A stretch of DNA of 21,120 nucleotides from JAUIBE01 sp035267185 (GTDB lineage Bacteria; Pseudomonadota; Gammaproteobacteria; Xanthomonadales; SZUA-36), in the NCBI GenBank assembly GCA_035267185.1, contig DATFLY010000122.1, positions 1-21,120 of the forward strand. Direction: 5' to 3'. The notes below the pieces were generated by a model. It ran no database searches, was not told the DNA's origin, and saw only the letters and a program-made list of their open reading frames with translations. Position 1 is the stretch's first letter. Each line of letters opens with the position of its first letter. This document shows positions 6,177-14,294 of the stretch, in pieces. The translations under genes were made by a program, and so were the position numbers.

Positions 6177-8342
6177 TCAGGCAGATTTTCCCGGGCGTCG
6201 ATCGGTTCTGGGTTCAGGCCGACTTGGAGCGACAAGGTGATCGGTCTCCCTGTTGCGGAATGGCAGCCAGATATCACGCCAGCGCTCATCACTGATCGAA
6301 CGCCGCGAGGTGCGGTCCATCAAAGCCTGGTGAGTGCCTTCGACTGACGCACGCGCATCACCCTCCTCAGAGAACAACTGGACGTAGCTGCCATCGCCTT
6401 GCATCTCCCAGGCCTGGCGCTTGTCCGCACGCATGACTTTCAGGGCGTTCCAGATGCGTTTTCGAATGCCGTGGTCAAAAACCGGGGTCACCGCTTCAAT
6501 ACGATGTTCGAGATTACGGTTCATCCAGTCAGCTGAACCGATGTAGAACTCACCCTTCAGTTTCTTCTCAGCACCATTTCGGAAATAATAAACCCGTGAA
6601 TGTTCCAGGAAGCGACCGACCACAGAAATGACTCGAATGGTCGGGCTGAGATTCTCAACGCCCGGTCTGAGCACACAGAACCCACGCACAATCAGGTCGA
6701 TGCGCACACCAGCCTGTGAAGCCTGGTAAAGCGCCTTAATGATGTCCTTGTCTTCCAGTTGATTCAGCTTGGCAATGATGCGGGCAGGTCGACCAGCCTG
6801 CTTGTGCTCAACTTCCTGTTCGATCATCTCAAGCAATCGTTTCTTGAGCGTCATAGGTGCGATCAGCAACCGGTTGAATTCAACCTCGCGTGCTCTGCCA
6901 GTGAGGTAGTGAAACAGTGTCGCCACTTCACGAGTCAGTTCAGAATTGCAGGTCAGCAAGCCCATGTCGGTGTAAAAACGCGCTGTGACCGGATGGTAAT
7001 TTCCGGTACCAATGTGGGCATAACTGCGCACAGCATCACCTTCGCGGCGAACAATCAGCATGCACTTGGTATGGGTTTTTACGCCTAGCACGCCATGCAC
7101 CACGTTAACCCCCGCGTCACGCAGAGCGTTGGCCCAGCGTATGTTGCGTTGCTCATCGAATCTGGCCTTGAGTTCTACCAGGCAGGTCACCTGCTTGCCG
7201 GCCTCTGCGGCTTCGATCAGCCAGGGGATGAAAGGGTTATCGTCACTGGTGCGATAAAGGGTCATTTTGATTGCAACCACGTCCTTATCATCGACGGCTG
7301 CTCGAATCATGCGCAGCACGGAAGAATCAAAACTGTCGTACGGATGATGGACAAAAATGTCACGAGTCCGTATCGCTTTGAAGATACCGCTGTCGGTGTC
7401 TTCAAGCCCGATGGGCGACCTTGGTTGCCATGCCGGGTAACGCAGCTTCTTGAGCGGCAACATTGCGATGTCATTCAGGTCTGTGTAATCAAGCTCACCC
7501 GGCATCTCGTAGATCTGGACCATTGAAAGCTGGAATTCCCGAGTGATACGTTCGAGCAGCCAGGGATCGGCTTCCGGGGGATGCTCCAGGCGCACTGCAA
7601 ATTGTTGTCTTCTTTCACGCAGTTCTTCTTCAACCTGCTCAAGAAGATCGCTGGCTTCGGCATGTTCTATATCAACCACGGCGCTTCGGGTCACTCGAAT
7701 TGGAAGCACCTTGTCAATGGTCATCCCGGCAAACAAATCGCCCAAATGCTGCTGAATCATCGTGCGCAGGGCCACGTACCGCCGCTGCCCGACTGCAGCG
7801 GATGATTTCAGTTCAATCCACTGTGGCAGCTGTTGCGGAATCTTGACCCGTGCGAAAAATGACTCGTGGGTTTCCGGATCAAGCAGGCGCAAAACCAGTG
7901 AATCGGAAAGATTCGAGATAAATGGGAACGGGTGGGATGTGTCCACCGCCTGGGGTGTCAAAACCGGGTACACGTTGTTTGAGAAATACTGTCCGGCTTC
8001 TTCCTGCTCACCCGCTTCGAGTTCTTCCCAGCTGAGCAGATGGATACCCTCATTTGCCAGTGCGGGTCGAATATCATCCTTGAAGCAGGCTGCCTGCTGG
8101 GCCTGGAGCTCCAGGACCAACTCACGCAGGCGCCTGACCTTGAACTCGTCCAGCACCTGGCCCTTGCGGCAGAACATGCTCACTCGTTTCATGAAGAACT
8201 CATCAAGATTCGAGGTCAGGATGCAGAGAAAGAACACCCTTTCGAGTAACGGCGTCCGTTCATCCTGGGCAAGCGCCAGCACGCGGCGGTTAAATTCAAG
8301 CTGGCCGACATCGCGGTCGAGAATTTTTTGTGACTTGGTCAT
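6177..8342 (-). CDS. ppk1: Polyphosphate kinase 1
   Basis: A 721-aa enzyme that reversibly transfers the gamma phosphate of ATP to inorganic polyphosphate. The four-part PPK1 layout is complete: an N-terminal helical domain (QLEFNRRVLALAQDE, then TSNLDEFFMKRV), a head domain, and two phospholipase-D-like catalytic domains. His424 in GVKTHTK is the residue autophosphorylated in E. coli PPK1 (His435 there), and His581 in FLEHSRVYYF matches the second catalytic His. YAHIGTGNYHPVTARFYTD and IGSADWMNRNLEHRIE are further signatures. The C-terminus is a little longer than in E. coli. Several starts are possible (ATG at 8378, 8351 or 8342), none with a good ribosome site; I chose the one closest to the conserved domain. 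No PhoB box or ppx partner is visible. Confidence 0.95.
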   Translation of the reverse strand: MTKSQKILDRDVGQLEFNRRVLALAQDERTPLLERVFFLCILTSNLDEFFMKRVSMFCRKGQVLDEFKVRRLRELVLELQAQQAACFKDDIRPALANEGIHLLSWEELEAGEQEEAGQYFSNNVYPVLTPQAVDTSHPFPFISNLSDSLVLRLLDPETHESFFARVKIPQQLPQWIELKSSAAVGQRRYVALRTMIQQHLGDLFAGMTIDKVLPIRVTRSAVVDIEHAEASDLLEQVEEELRERRQQFAVRLEHPPEADPWLLERITREFQLSMVQIYEMPGELDYTDLNDIAMLPLKKLRYPAWQPRSPIGLEDTDSGIFKAIRTRDIFVHHPYDSFDSSVLRMIRAAVDDKDVVAIKMTLYRTSDDNPFIPWLIEAAEAGKQVTCLVELKARFDEQRNIRWANALRDAGVNVVHGVLGVKTHTKCMLIVRREGDAVRSYAHIGTGNYHPVTARFYTDMGLLTCNSELTREVATLFHYLTGRAREVEFNRLLIAPMTLKKRLLEMIEQEVEHKQAGRPARIIAKLNQLEDKDIIKALYQASQAGVRIDLIVRGFCVLRPGVENLSPTIRVISVVGRFLEHSRVYYFRNGAEKKLKGEFYIGSADWMNRNLEHRIEAVTPVFDHGIRKRIWNALKVMRADKRQAWEMQGDGSYVQLFSEEGDARASVEGTHQALMDRTSRRSISDERWRDIWLPFRNRETDHLVAPSRPEPRTDRRPGKSA

Positions 8343-8703
8343 CCGAACCATTATGGACCGGTTTGGCCGGAGAGTCATGACGCAAGTCAACGGGGATTCA
8401 TGTCCGATTGGTCAATGGCTTACAAGATAAAACAGGGTCGAAGCATGCCAGTCGATCAGCCCGGACCAGTAATTAATGGTTGTCACGATCATAACCACAG
8501 GTACGTCGGCACTATTCTTGTCGGGTTCGGCTGGTTAGCAGTCACAAACTTTACTTCCGGTCATCAGTAATAAAGATATACCGCTGTTTTGCGACGGCCT
8601 GGAATCACTATCGCTACATTCAGTCATGCAGACTGTCGCATTAACCGTTACGCGCAATATTTTTTGGTATGCTGACTGGCACCCCAAAAAATGCGAGTTG
8701 CAT
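8343..8703. other. Intergenic region upstream of ppk1 and the exported-protein cluster
   Basis: About 360 bases separate the divergent ppk1 and 8716 genes. I see no convincing coding sequence; the longest in-frame pieces lack ribosome sites or family likeness. It must hold the ppk1 promoter, but no good -35/-10 pair stands out on the minus strand. The plus-strand end holds an extended -10 element, listed separately. Confidence 0.5.
8665..8673 (+). promoter_or_regulatory. Extended -10 promoter candidate
   Basis: TGGTATGCT is a TG-N-TATnnT extended -10 box, preceded by a T-run. No good -35 is seen at 16-18 bases, as is common for extended -10 promoters. Transcription would start near 8680, giving a leader of about 35 bases to the first gene of the exported-protein cluster. 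Confidence 0.35.
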
Positions 8704-8708
8704 GGAGG
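8704..8708 (+). promoter_or_regulatory. Strong ribosome binding site deciding the 8716 start
   Basis: GGAGG lies seven bases before the ATG at 8716 and four before an ATG at 8713. The frame is open back to an ATG at 8626, but that start lacks a ribosome site and would bury the signal peptide behind a 30-residue hydrophilic extension. Confidence 0.8.
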
Positions 8709-8715
8709 AAGAATG

Positions 8716-9309
8716 ATGCCGAAATGGCTCACGATCACAATTTGTTGCCTGGCGTTAGGTTTGCCGATCAGTGCATTGGCAGACGAACTCACACAGATGG
8801 CTCAACAGGAGCTTCAGGCTCTTGGCTACGATATCGATAACACTGATGGTGAGGCGACAACCCAGACGATCGTCGCGATTTCCAAGTTCCAGGCAGAACA
8901 CAACATGGAAGTGACCGGTGAGGCCTCGCCACAACTGATCGGGGCAATACGGGCAGCCAGCAATCCCCGGAGCGCACCGGCACAGACTGCTGGTTCAGCA
9001 CCAGCTGCTGCCGCACCTGCAGCAGCGCCTCAACCCCAGTTATCCCTTGAGCAACGGCAACAAAACTGCCTGCAGGAAAAATATGCGGCAGCCCAGGAGC
9101 GCAACAAGAAAAAGCGCGGCATGATGCGCTTGCTAAGCGCAGTCACACGTACCAGTCGTCAATTCGGCGACGGTGGCCTGGCCAGCGACATCAGCCGTTC
9201 AGCCAACGAGGCCTACAACGTCAACGCCACCGCCAACGATCTTGAGGCGGCGGGCAAGGACCTGGGCTTGACGCCGGATGAGATGGAAGAGTGTCGCAAT
9301 CCCCCTTAG
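8716..9309 (+). CDS. Exported protein with peptidoglycan-binding domain
   Basis: A 197-aa secreted protein. Residues 1-22 are a clean Sec signal (MPKWLTITICCLALGLPISALA). Residues 25-80 form a PG_binding_1-type three-helix module: QQELQALGYDIDNTDGE, then AISKFQAEHNMEVTGEASPQ, the usual L..LGY....DG...T..AI..FQ pattern. An Ala/Pro-rich linker (81-108) leads to a C-terminal part (109-197) with a basic KKKRG stretch, Cys118 and Cys193, which I do not recognise. The same binding module, more alike than two random family members would be, closes the gene at 11978, tying the two together. A hairpin with a T-run follows the stop, so it may be transcribed alone as well as with its neighbours. No catalytic domain is present; it probably anchors or senses the cell wall. 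Confidence 0.8.
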   Translation: MPKWLTITICCLALGLPISALADELTQMAQQELQALGYDIDNTDGEATTQTIVAISKFQAEHNMEVTGEASPQLIGAIRAASNPRSAPAQTAGSAPAAAAPAAAPQPQLSLEQRQQNCLQEKYAAAQERNKKKRGMMRLLSAVTRTSRQFGDGGLASDISRSANEAYNVNATANDLEAAGKDLGLTPDEMEECRNPP

Positions 9310-9311
9310 GC

Positions 9312-9343
9312 ACAAATCAGCTCAAGACAAGTGATTTGTTTTT
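9312..9343 (+). terminator. Candidate Rho-independent terminator
   Basis: ACAAATCA (9312-9319) pairs perfectly with TGATTTGT (9332-9339) across a 12-base loop and runs into five T residues. The stem is AT-rich, so termination may be partial. It sits directly after the stop of the small peptidoglycan-binding protein. Confidence 0.5.
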
Positions 9344-9367
9344 GGTCACAGTTCCGATGAGTACTCA

Positions 9368-11944
9368 GTGAGTAAACCAGCTTCAATCGCTTTGGCAAAA
9401 CATTACTTGATCACCCGAATTGTGTGCTTCGTCGTCTGTGCATTGGTGTGCACTGGTGTGCATGCGCAGTACCGATGGCCAACCCTTGAATTTGAGGTGT
9501 TTCCAGGCAACCCCTGGGTGGGGTCAACACTGTATGGGATCCAGGAAAGCTTTGACTGGTTGGAGACGGAGGACTGGATAGACCGGATGAGCGATGAGCA
9601 AATCCATGAGTTTGAACGTGCTTTCAACGAGGCGGCAGTCTGGTATCAAAAACACGGTTTTCCACCCCCGGCGCTCGAGATCAATCAGGAGGCTGAAGGT
9701 GGACCCAAATACCGTGTCTATGTGTGCAGTTATGAACGAGACCGCGAGATTTGGGACAGTCTCGTCGAGCTGGCCAATTCAGTCGGCTCTTCAGTTTTGG
9801 GTTCCAGTCTGAACCTGGAAAACTTTGAGCTGGGGGTGCTAGAACCGGAATTCAGTCGTTGCGGTGGCCCCCAGGGGTATACCGGCGCATATATGTCCGA
9901 CTGTAACGCGGGACGCAGCCAAATCTTCTATATCAACAGGGATGCTGCCCTGGGGCCCGACGGAAAATTGACCGAGCTCGGCTATCAAACTCTTGCGCAT
10001 GAAATGTTTCATGCAATCTGGCCCAAGACAGCGGCTGGTCAATCTGAAGACAGGTGTTACACCGGGAAATGGGTTACTGAGGGCATTTCCGATGCCCTGG
10101 GCTGGGATATCGCTGAAGAACTCTGGCGGCATCGGTACACACCGAGTACAAGCGGTGGAGATATTGGCAAACGCTGGGGAACGAGGCCTTATAACGAGCG
10201 ATTGCCGCAGAAAACAGCCATAAACCTGGCATCGATTGGCGGAGCGCCCTTCCCAATTGGCTATCGTACAAGTTCATTCTGGCGCTTTCTTGCAGATGTT
10301 CATCCAAAGGGATGGAACATTTTCGTTTCTGCGGGCCGTCCGGGCCCCCCTGGCCTGCTGGATATTTCGATGGAAGGGAGCCGGGGCTGGCGCCGCGAAG
10401 TCAACTGGATCGACAAGGGCCTGCGAGGCAAATTCAACTATGGGCTGGACGCCATGTACAGCAGCTTCGTGGGCTGGTTCGTTTACAGTATCCCGCCTTA
10501 CTCCAGTTTTGAAAACAGACCACCGGAAAGCCTGGAGGTTGTCGATGAGTGGGCGAAATTACTGTTTGAAGAGTGCGAGACAATTGATTTAAGAATTGAG
10601 CCCATGCGCAAGGTCAGCCTGGAACTCAAGGGCCTGGCTTCGAAGTGTATCTGGGTCGAGCAAACTGGCACACCTGGTGCCCAGTCGTTAATGTTCCAGG
10701 TCGCTCACGACGACCTCGACGTGCTGCGCGACATCTGGATCAGCAAACCCGGTACGACGCTTCAGGTTCGTGGTTCTCACACCGGCGAGCTTCCTGGCGG
10801 GCCCGCCCGCTTCATCACCACCTGGGCAGAGTTCACTCAGGATGGTGGCAAACCAAACCTGTACGTGATTTCAAACGTTGCCCGTAAACCCGATCAGAGC
10901 AAACCACGGGAGTTTGAACTGACCGCCTCCATACCATCCAACAAGGTTTCGACGCGGGGTGAGTTGCCAGCACGAAAACACGTGCCCGCACCCGAGAAGC
11001 CCGCGCATGAAAAACACGCAAGAACCAGGAACCGCAGGGAGGCTGATACCCGAAAAATGGTCAATGAGCAGATCAACGAGGACAAAAAATCACTGACTGA
11101 ACACGCTGTGGGTGGCACTCGTGTGAGCCGATCTTTGAACGAGCCCAACTGCGACGAGCCGTTTCGCTATGATCCTTGTGGTCCACAGATGCATATTTCA
11201 CTAACGGTTGCTCCAGGGAACTACCTGAGCCTTGGACAAGCCAGCGCCCAGGGTGGCGCGGCAGGCCAGGTGATGGGGAGTCTGCAGGCCATGGCGCAGA
11301 CCAGTGCTTTCGATACCATGGAGGTCGTGCCGGAAATGCAAGCGAAGATTAGCGCCATCGATGGCAGCAGTGTCAGCATCAGCACGCCTTTGTTTGACTA
11401 TGGTTTCAGCGGCTCTTTCAGTAATGCCCTGATTTCCGTCACCATGCGCAATGACGAGAGGCTTTCTTCCCGGGGTGCGATGGACTCTAACTGTCGGGCT
11501 CCACTGACCGGACAGGTCACCATTGAGGAATATACGCCATTCATCGTACGAGGCAGTTTTTCAGCGCGGGTCGTTGATTTCGGCCAGCCCCCCGAAAACT
11601 CCTGCCAGGCGCCTATTACGCGAAGCGAGTCAGTCAGTGGCACGTTCGCATCCGTTGCACCCTGGCGTGAGGATGAGCGTGTAGTGGTCATGAATGACTC
11701 CGAAGAGGTGATGAGAGAAGAAATCATGAATGCACTGGGTGTGCCTGCCGGGATGGCCAACAGACTGACAGAGGACGGAAACCCGGGTTCACAAGACCCT
11801 GGCGGAACAGGGTCGTCATCGGGTTCTTCCAGCGGCGGCGGTTTTCTCGACCCGGACTGTTCCTGCGAATGCGAGAATCGTGAAGCTGCGGATGAATTAT
11901 GCGAGTTCTTTTGTGAAGTAGAATTCGCTGCATGTGAGAATTAA
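9368..11944 (+). CDS. Exported HExxH metallopeptidase-like protein with Cys-rich tail
   Basis: An 858-aa protein with a signal peptide ending near VCTGVHAQ (about residue 34). HEMFH at 211-215 is a zinc-binding HExxH motif preceded by hydrophobic residues (LGYQTLA), and WVTEGISDALG places Glu238 23 residues later, as the third ligand in gluzincin-type peptidases. Several Cys (120, 165, 179, 230) bracket this region and may form disulfides. No family name comes to mind for the whole protein. A highly charged Lys/Arg/Glu linker (about 525-590) separates the peptidase half from a beta-rich C-terminal half, which ends in a Gly/Ser linker and a tail with CSCEC and five further acidic-Cys positions. 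The start is GTG with no strong ribosome site; no ATG fits better. It is followed after 33 bases by the next cluster gene. Confidence 0.72.
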   Translation: MSKPASIALAKHYLITRIVCFVVCALVCTGVHAQYRWPTLEFEVFPGNPWVGSTLYGIQESFDWLETEDWIDRMSDEQIHEFERAFNEAAVWYQKHGFPPPALEINQEAEGGPKYRVYVCSYERDREIWDSLVELANSVGSSVLGSSLNLENFELGVLEPEFSRCGGPQGYTGAYMSDCNAGRSQIFYINRDAALGPDGKLTELGYQTLAHEMFHAIWPKTAAGQSEDRCYTGKWVTEGISDALGWDIAEELWRHRYTPSTSGGDIGKRWGTRPYNERLPQKTAINLASIGGAPFPIGYRTSSFWRFLADVHPKGWNIFVSAGRPGPPGLLDISMEGSRGWRREVNWIDKGLRGKFNYGLDAMYSSFVGWFVYSIPPYSSFENRPPESLEVVDEWAKLLFEECETIDLRIEPMRKVSLELKGLASKCIWVEQTGTPGAQSLMFQVAHDDLDVLRDIWISKPGTTLQVRGSHTGELPGGPARFITTWAEFTQDGGKPNLYVISNVARKPDQSKPREFELTASIPSNKVSTRGELPARKHVPAPEKPAHEKHARTRNRREADTRKMVNEQINEDKKSLTEHAVGGTRVSRSLNEPNCDEPFRYDPCGPQMHISLTVAPGNYLSLGQASAQGGAAGQVMGSLQAMAQTSAFDTMEVVPEMQAKISAIDGSSVSISTPLFDYGFSGSFSNALISVTMRNDERLSSRGAMDSNCRAPLTGQVTIEEYTPFIVRGSFSARVVDFGQPPENSCQAPITRSESVSGTFASVAPWREDERVVVMNDSEEVMREEIMNALGVPAGMANRLTEDGNPGSQDPGGTGSSSGSSSGGGFLDPDCSCECENREAADELCEFFCEVEFAACEN

Positions 11945-11977
11945 AGACAACCAGACCAATGAGAGGTTAAACGGACA

Positions 11978-13033
11978 ATGAATTTATTCAATATGAAAAG
12001 ACTCGCAACATGGTTAATTGCGTTATCTGCCATTTTGATTGGATCCCCTGCGATGGCCTCACATCCCTATGCGGAGTGGGCTGACGAATTTGGTATCGAT
12101 CTGAACGCATCCTACGACGGAACCCGGGTCATGGAAATGAAGGATGGTTCCTTCGAATTCGTCGAACACAAGGCGCCGGGAAAAATGTATACCCGGGTTG
12201 ATATTGGTGGCATGTCTTCGGGAATTATTTTGCGCGAAGACCTGGGCAAGGGATACATGATGATGCCGAGCATGGGCATGTACAGAGAAACATCACTTGA
12301 AGACGGCATGATGCAAAGTTCGAACGGCCTGCAGTTTCAGCAAATCGAAAAAGTCGGAAGCGATGAAATCCTTGGCTATCCTTCGACCAAGTACAAGACC
12401 CGTTTCCAGGACAAAGATGGCAAGGGCGCCGGGCATGTCTGGGTCACCGATGGTGGTGTGCCGATCAAGATGGACATGATTTATTCCAGCGCGGACGCGA
12501 AGGGCCTGCGCCTGACCATGGAATTTATCGAATTAAACATGCGCGAGCAGGATCCAGCCATTTTTGAGCTTGACCCTAATTTGAAACCCATGGGCATGTC
12601 AGGATTGGGCAGCATTTTTCAGCAGGGCGAACAACAGCCCGGAGGCGGTTCCAACGATGCAACATCAGCACTTCAACAGGCCATGCAGAACATGTCACCC
12701 GAGCAACAGGAAGCCCTGTCTGGCGCCGGCCTGGGAAGCCTGATACCTGGAATGGGCGGTCAACCCGAAGCCCAGGCTGCGCCGGCGGGTTCAGCCGCCA
12801 CGGCGGTGCGGTCAGAATCCATGTCAAAGCAACTGACGACCGATAACCTGACCCAGTCTGTTCAGTATCATTTGCAGTACCTCGGCATTGATCCGGGTAA
12901 TACTGATGGTGAAATGTCGCTCGATACCCAGATCGCGATATCGGAGTTCCAGGCCTCCAGGGGTATGAAAGTGACAGGTGAAGCAAGCCCACAGCTTCTG
13001 GGTGTCTTGTCTGCAGATGTAGACTCCCAGTAA
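11978..13033 (+). CDS. Exported DUF4412-like protein with C-terminal peptidoglycan-binding domain
   Basis: A 351-aa exported protein with a signal peptide ending about residue 28 (IGSPAMAS). Residues 40-200 are beta-rich and Met-rich: tracked strands such as GKMYTRVDIGGMS and GKGYMMMPSMGMYRE, then GYPSTKYKTRF and VWVTDGGVPIKMDM, look like a DUF4412/LolA-type half-barrel, which in relatives binds lipid-like ligands; this is a weak structural inference. Residues 205-285 are a Gln/Gly/Met/Ala low-complexity linker. Residues 291-346 are a PG_binding_1 module, with NTDGE and VTGEASPQL identical to the module of the 8716 gene. It has a GAGG 11 bases upstream of the ATG and is followed 14 bases later by the next gene, so the two are surely cotranscribed. 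Confidence 0.7.
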   Translation: MNLFNMKRLATWLIALSAILIGSPAMASHPYAEWADEFGIDLNASYDGTRVMEMKDGSFEFVEHKAPGKMYTRVDIGGMSSGIILREDLGKGYMMMPSMGMYRETSLEDGMMQSSNGLQFQQIEKVGSDEILGYPSTKYKTRFQDKDGKGAGHVWVTDGGVPIKMDMIYSSADAKGLRLTMEFIELNMREQDPAIFELDPNLKPMGMSGLGSIFQQGEQQPGGGSNDATSALQQAMQNMSPEQQEALSGAGLGSLIPGMGGQPEAQAAPAGSAATAVRSESMSKQLTTDNLTQSVQYHLQYLGIDPGNTDGEMSLDTQIAISEFQASRGMKVTGEASPQLLGVLSADVDSQ

Positions 13034-13034
13034 A

Positions 13035-13039
13035 AGGAG
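13035..13039 (+). promoter_or_regulatory. Ribosome binding site for the 13048 gene
   Basis: AGGAG lies eight bases before the ATG at 13048 and directly after the previous stop codon, supporting both this start and translation from a shared transcript. Confidence 0.8.
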
Positions 13040-13047
13040 CACTCTCC

Positions 13048-14217
13048 ATGGCAGGAATTCAGAACCACTTGAAACAGCTGTTGATCCTGGTGTGCGGGGC
13101 TTTCCTGTTTTCAGCGCCGCTGTTTGCCCAGTGGGCAGCCGAACCTGGCGAAAAAGTTCGCAATGGCTTTGGGCCTGAATCCGGTGTCCAAAGTGTTTCG
13201 ACCTGTCGCGGAGCCTGCGGCCTGGGTTGCCCGAGTTCCTGCAAAGAGCGTGTCACCTATGAATGCGATGATTCGGAACGAATGGTGCGCGTAAACTCCT
13301 ATGTCTGTGGAACCCACCAGGCATGTCGTGACCATGACAATTGCCTGGACCAGTGCCGACAAGACAGGGAAAAGGCTTTCGATTGCGACGCCTATTGCCA
13401 CACTGAAGTGCTCGAATCGTTCAGCATTGAGAATGCGATCTCCTGGAGCACAGGCGGAGGCCCGTATGATGGACCTCCAATTTTCTTCGAATACACCCGC
13501 GAATCACCCAATGCGCCCGAGCCCGCTTTCCGTTGCCCTGATGGTGCGAAAATGCAGTGTTCCAGGGGCAAGGGCAGCTGCCTGGCAGCAGGCGGTGGAC
13601 TGGCGGATCCGGTCTTTGATTCCTATGTTGGCGTGGGGGCGGGCGCCATGCGCATTTCCAATTTCCGTTCCGGACACTTGTGCGGAGACAGCGTATGTCA
13701 GCAAACAACGCTCATCCGCGTCACCGGACAGGATCAGTGCGTGCGCGGCGATTGCACCAAGTATGGTGTTGAGTTCGAATATGAAAATGCCAATCCCGCG
13801 ATGCCACTGGAATGCACGGGTGAGGTGACGGGTGGTGGCGACTTCATTGGCAACATGCTCAAGAAGGGCGCCGACATGATGCCCCAACAGGGCGATGGTT
13901 CTGGTGAGGACGGTGCGGCTGAACTGATGGGGATGTTACAGCAAATTCTTCAGAGCGCTGACACTCCGGAAGATGTCCAGATTACGATGACGCCGAACGA
14001 TGAACACGGGAACCCGATCCCCGGGCAGACCGTGGGTAATACTTACGAAGGCCCGGCCTCAGTGCCGCGTACCGTGGACATTCCTGCTGCCAGTGGCAGC
14101 ATGGTAGTTCCGATGTATCAGCTAATGGGTATCAATAATCCACCACAGGCGCGGCAGATTCGTTGCAGCCACAATGGTGTTCCGGTACTTGAAGTGGCCT
14201 TCCAGCTTCAATACTGA
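13048..14217 (+). CDS. Exported Cys-rich protein with phospholipase-A2-like CxxHDxC motif
   Basis: A 389-aa exported protein with a signal peptide ending at about residue 28 (FSAPLFAQ). The first 120 mature residues are Cys-dense. A Gly-Cys loop (STCRGACGLGCPSSC, 51-65) is followed by CRDHDNCLDQC (93-103) and FDCDAYC. The CxxHDxC pattern with His96-Asp97 is the catalytic helix signature of secreted phospholipases A2, and the Gly-rich loop before it could play the calcium-loop role. The later region (about 120-260) has more paired Cys but no known domain, then a Gly/Met/Gln linker (FIGNMLKKGADMMPQQG) and a beta-rich end. Phospholipase activity is an inference from the motif; the fold could equally be a non-catalytic disulfide scaffold. 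It is the last gene of its strand before the convergent HEAT-like gene. Confidence 0.6.
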   Translation: MAGIQNHLKQLLILVCGAFLFSAPLFAQWAAEPGEKVRNGFGPESGVQSVSTCRGACGLGCPSSCKERVTYECDDSERMVRVNSYVCGTHQACRDHDNCLDQCRQDREKAFDCDAYCHTEVLESFSIENAISWSTGGGPYDGPPIFFEYTRESPNAPEPAFRCPDGAKMQCSRGKGSCLAAGGGLADPVFDSYVGVGAGAMRISNFRSGHLCGDSVCQQTTLIRVTGQDQCVRGDCTKYGVEFEYENANPAMPLECTGEVTGGGDFIGNMLKKGADMMPQQGDGSGEDGAAELMGMLQQILQSADTPEDVQITMTPNDEHGNPIPGQTVGNTYEGPASVPRTVDIPAASGSMVVPMYQLMGINNPPQARQIRCSHNGVPVLEVAFQLQY

Positions 14218-14294
14218 AAAGAGTAAAGCCTGGTAATAGAATAGCCGACAGGCCGGCAGTCAGTTCAGCACTTACAAGCTATCCCGGCCGGAAA
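14218..14294. other. Convergent intergenic gap
   Basis: Seventy-seven bases between the two stop codons. There are short GC palindromes (GCCG/CGGC near 14250 and CCGGCCGG near 14285) but no T-run, so no clear terminator for either strand. Confidence 0.4.

Noticed and set aside
5952..6347. 131-codon plus-strand reading frame spanning the end of the DUF6498-like gene and the ppk1 3' end
   Set aside because: It crosses the palindromic repeats, overlaps two real genes, has no ribosome site and its protein looks random.
6177..8342. Possible phospholipase D, from the HKD-like pattern
   Set aside because: The PLD-like folds belong to the catalytic half of PPK1, and the KTHTK and FLEHSR histidines fit PPK1 exactly.
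7762..8430. 222-codon plus-strand frame inside ppk1
   Set aside because: Fully antisense to a strongly conserved ppk1; the Ser/Arg-rich product is typical of an opposite-strand shadow.
8626..8715. Upstream extension of the small peptidoglycan-binding protein
   Set aside because: It would hide the signal peptide and lacks a ribosome site, whereas GGAGG fits the start at 8716; the extended -10 box also falls inside it.
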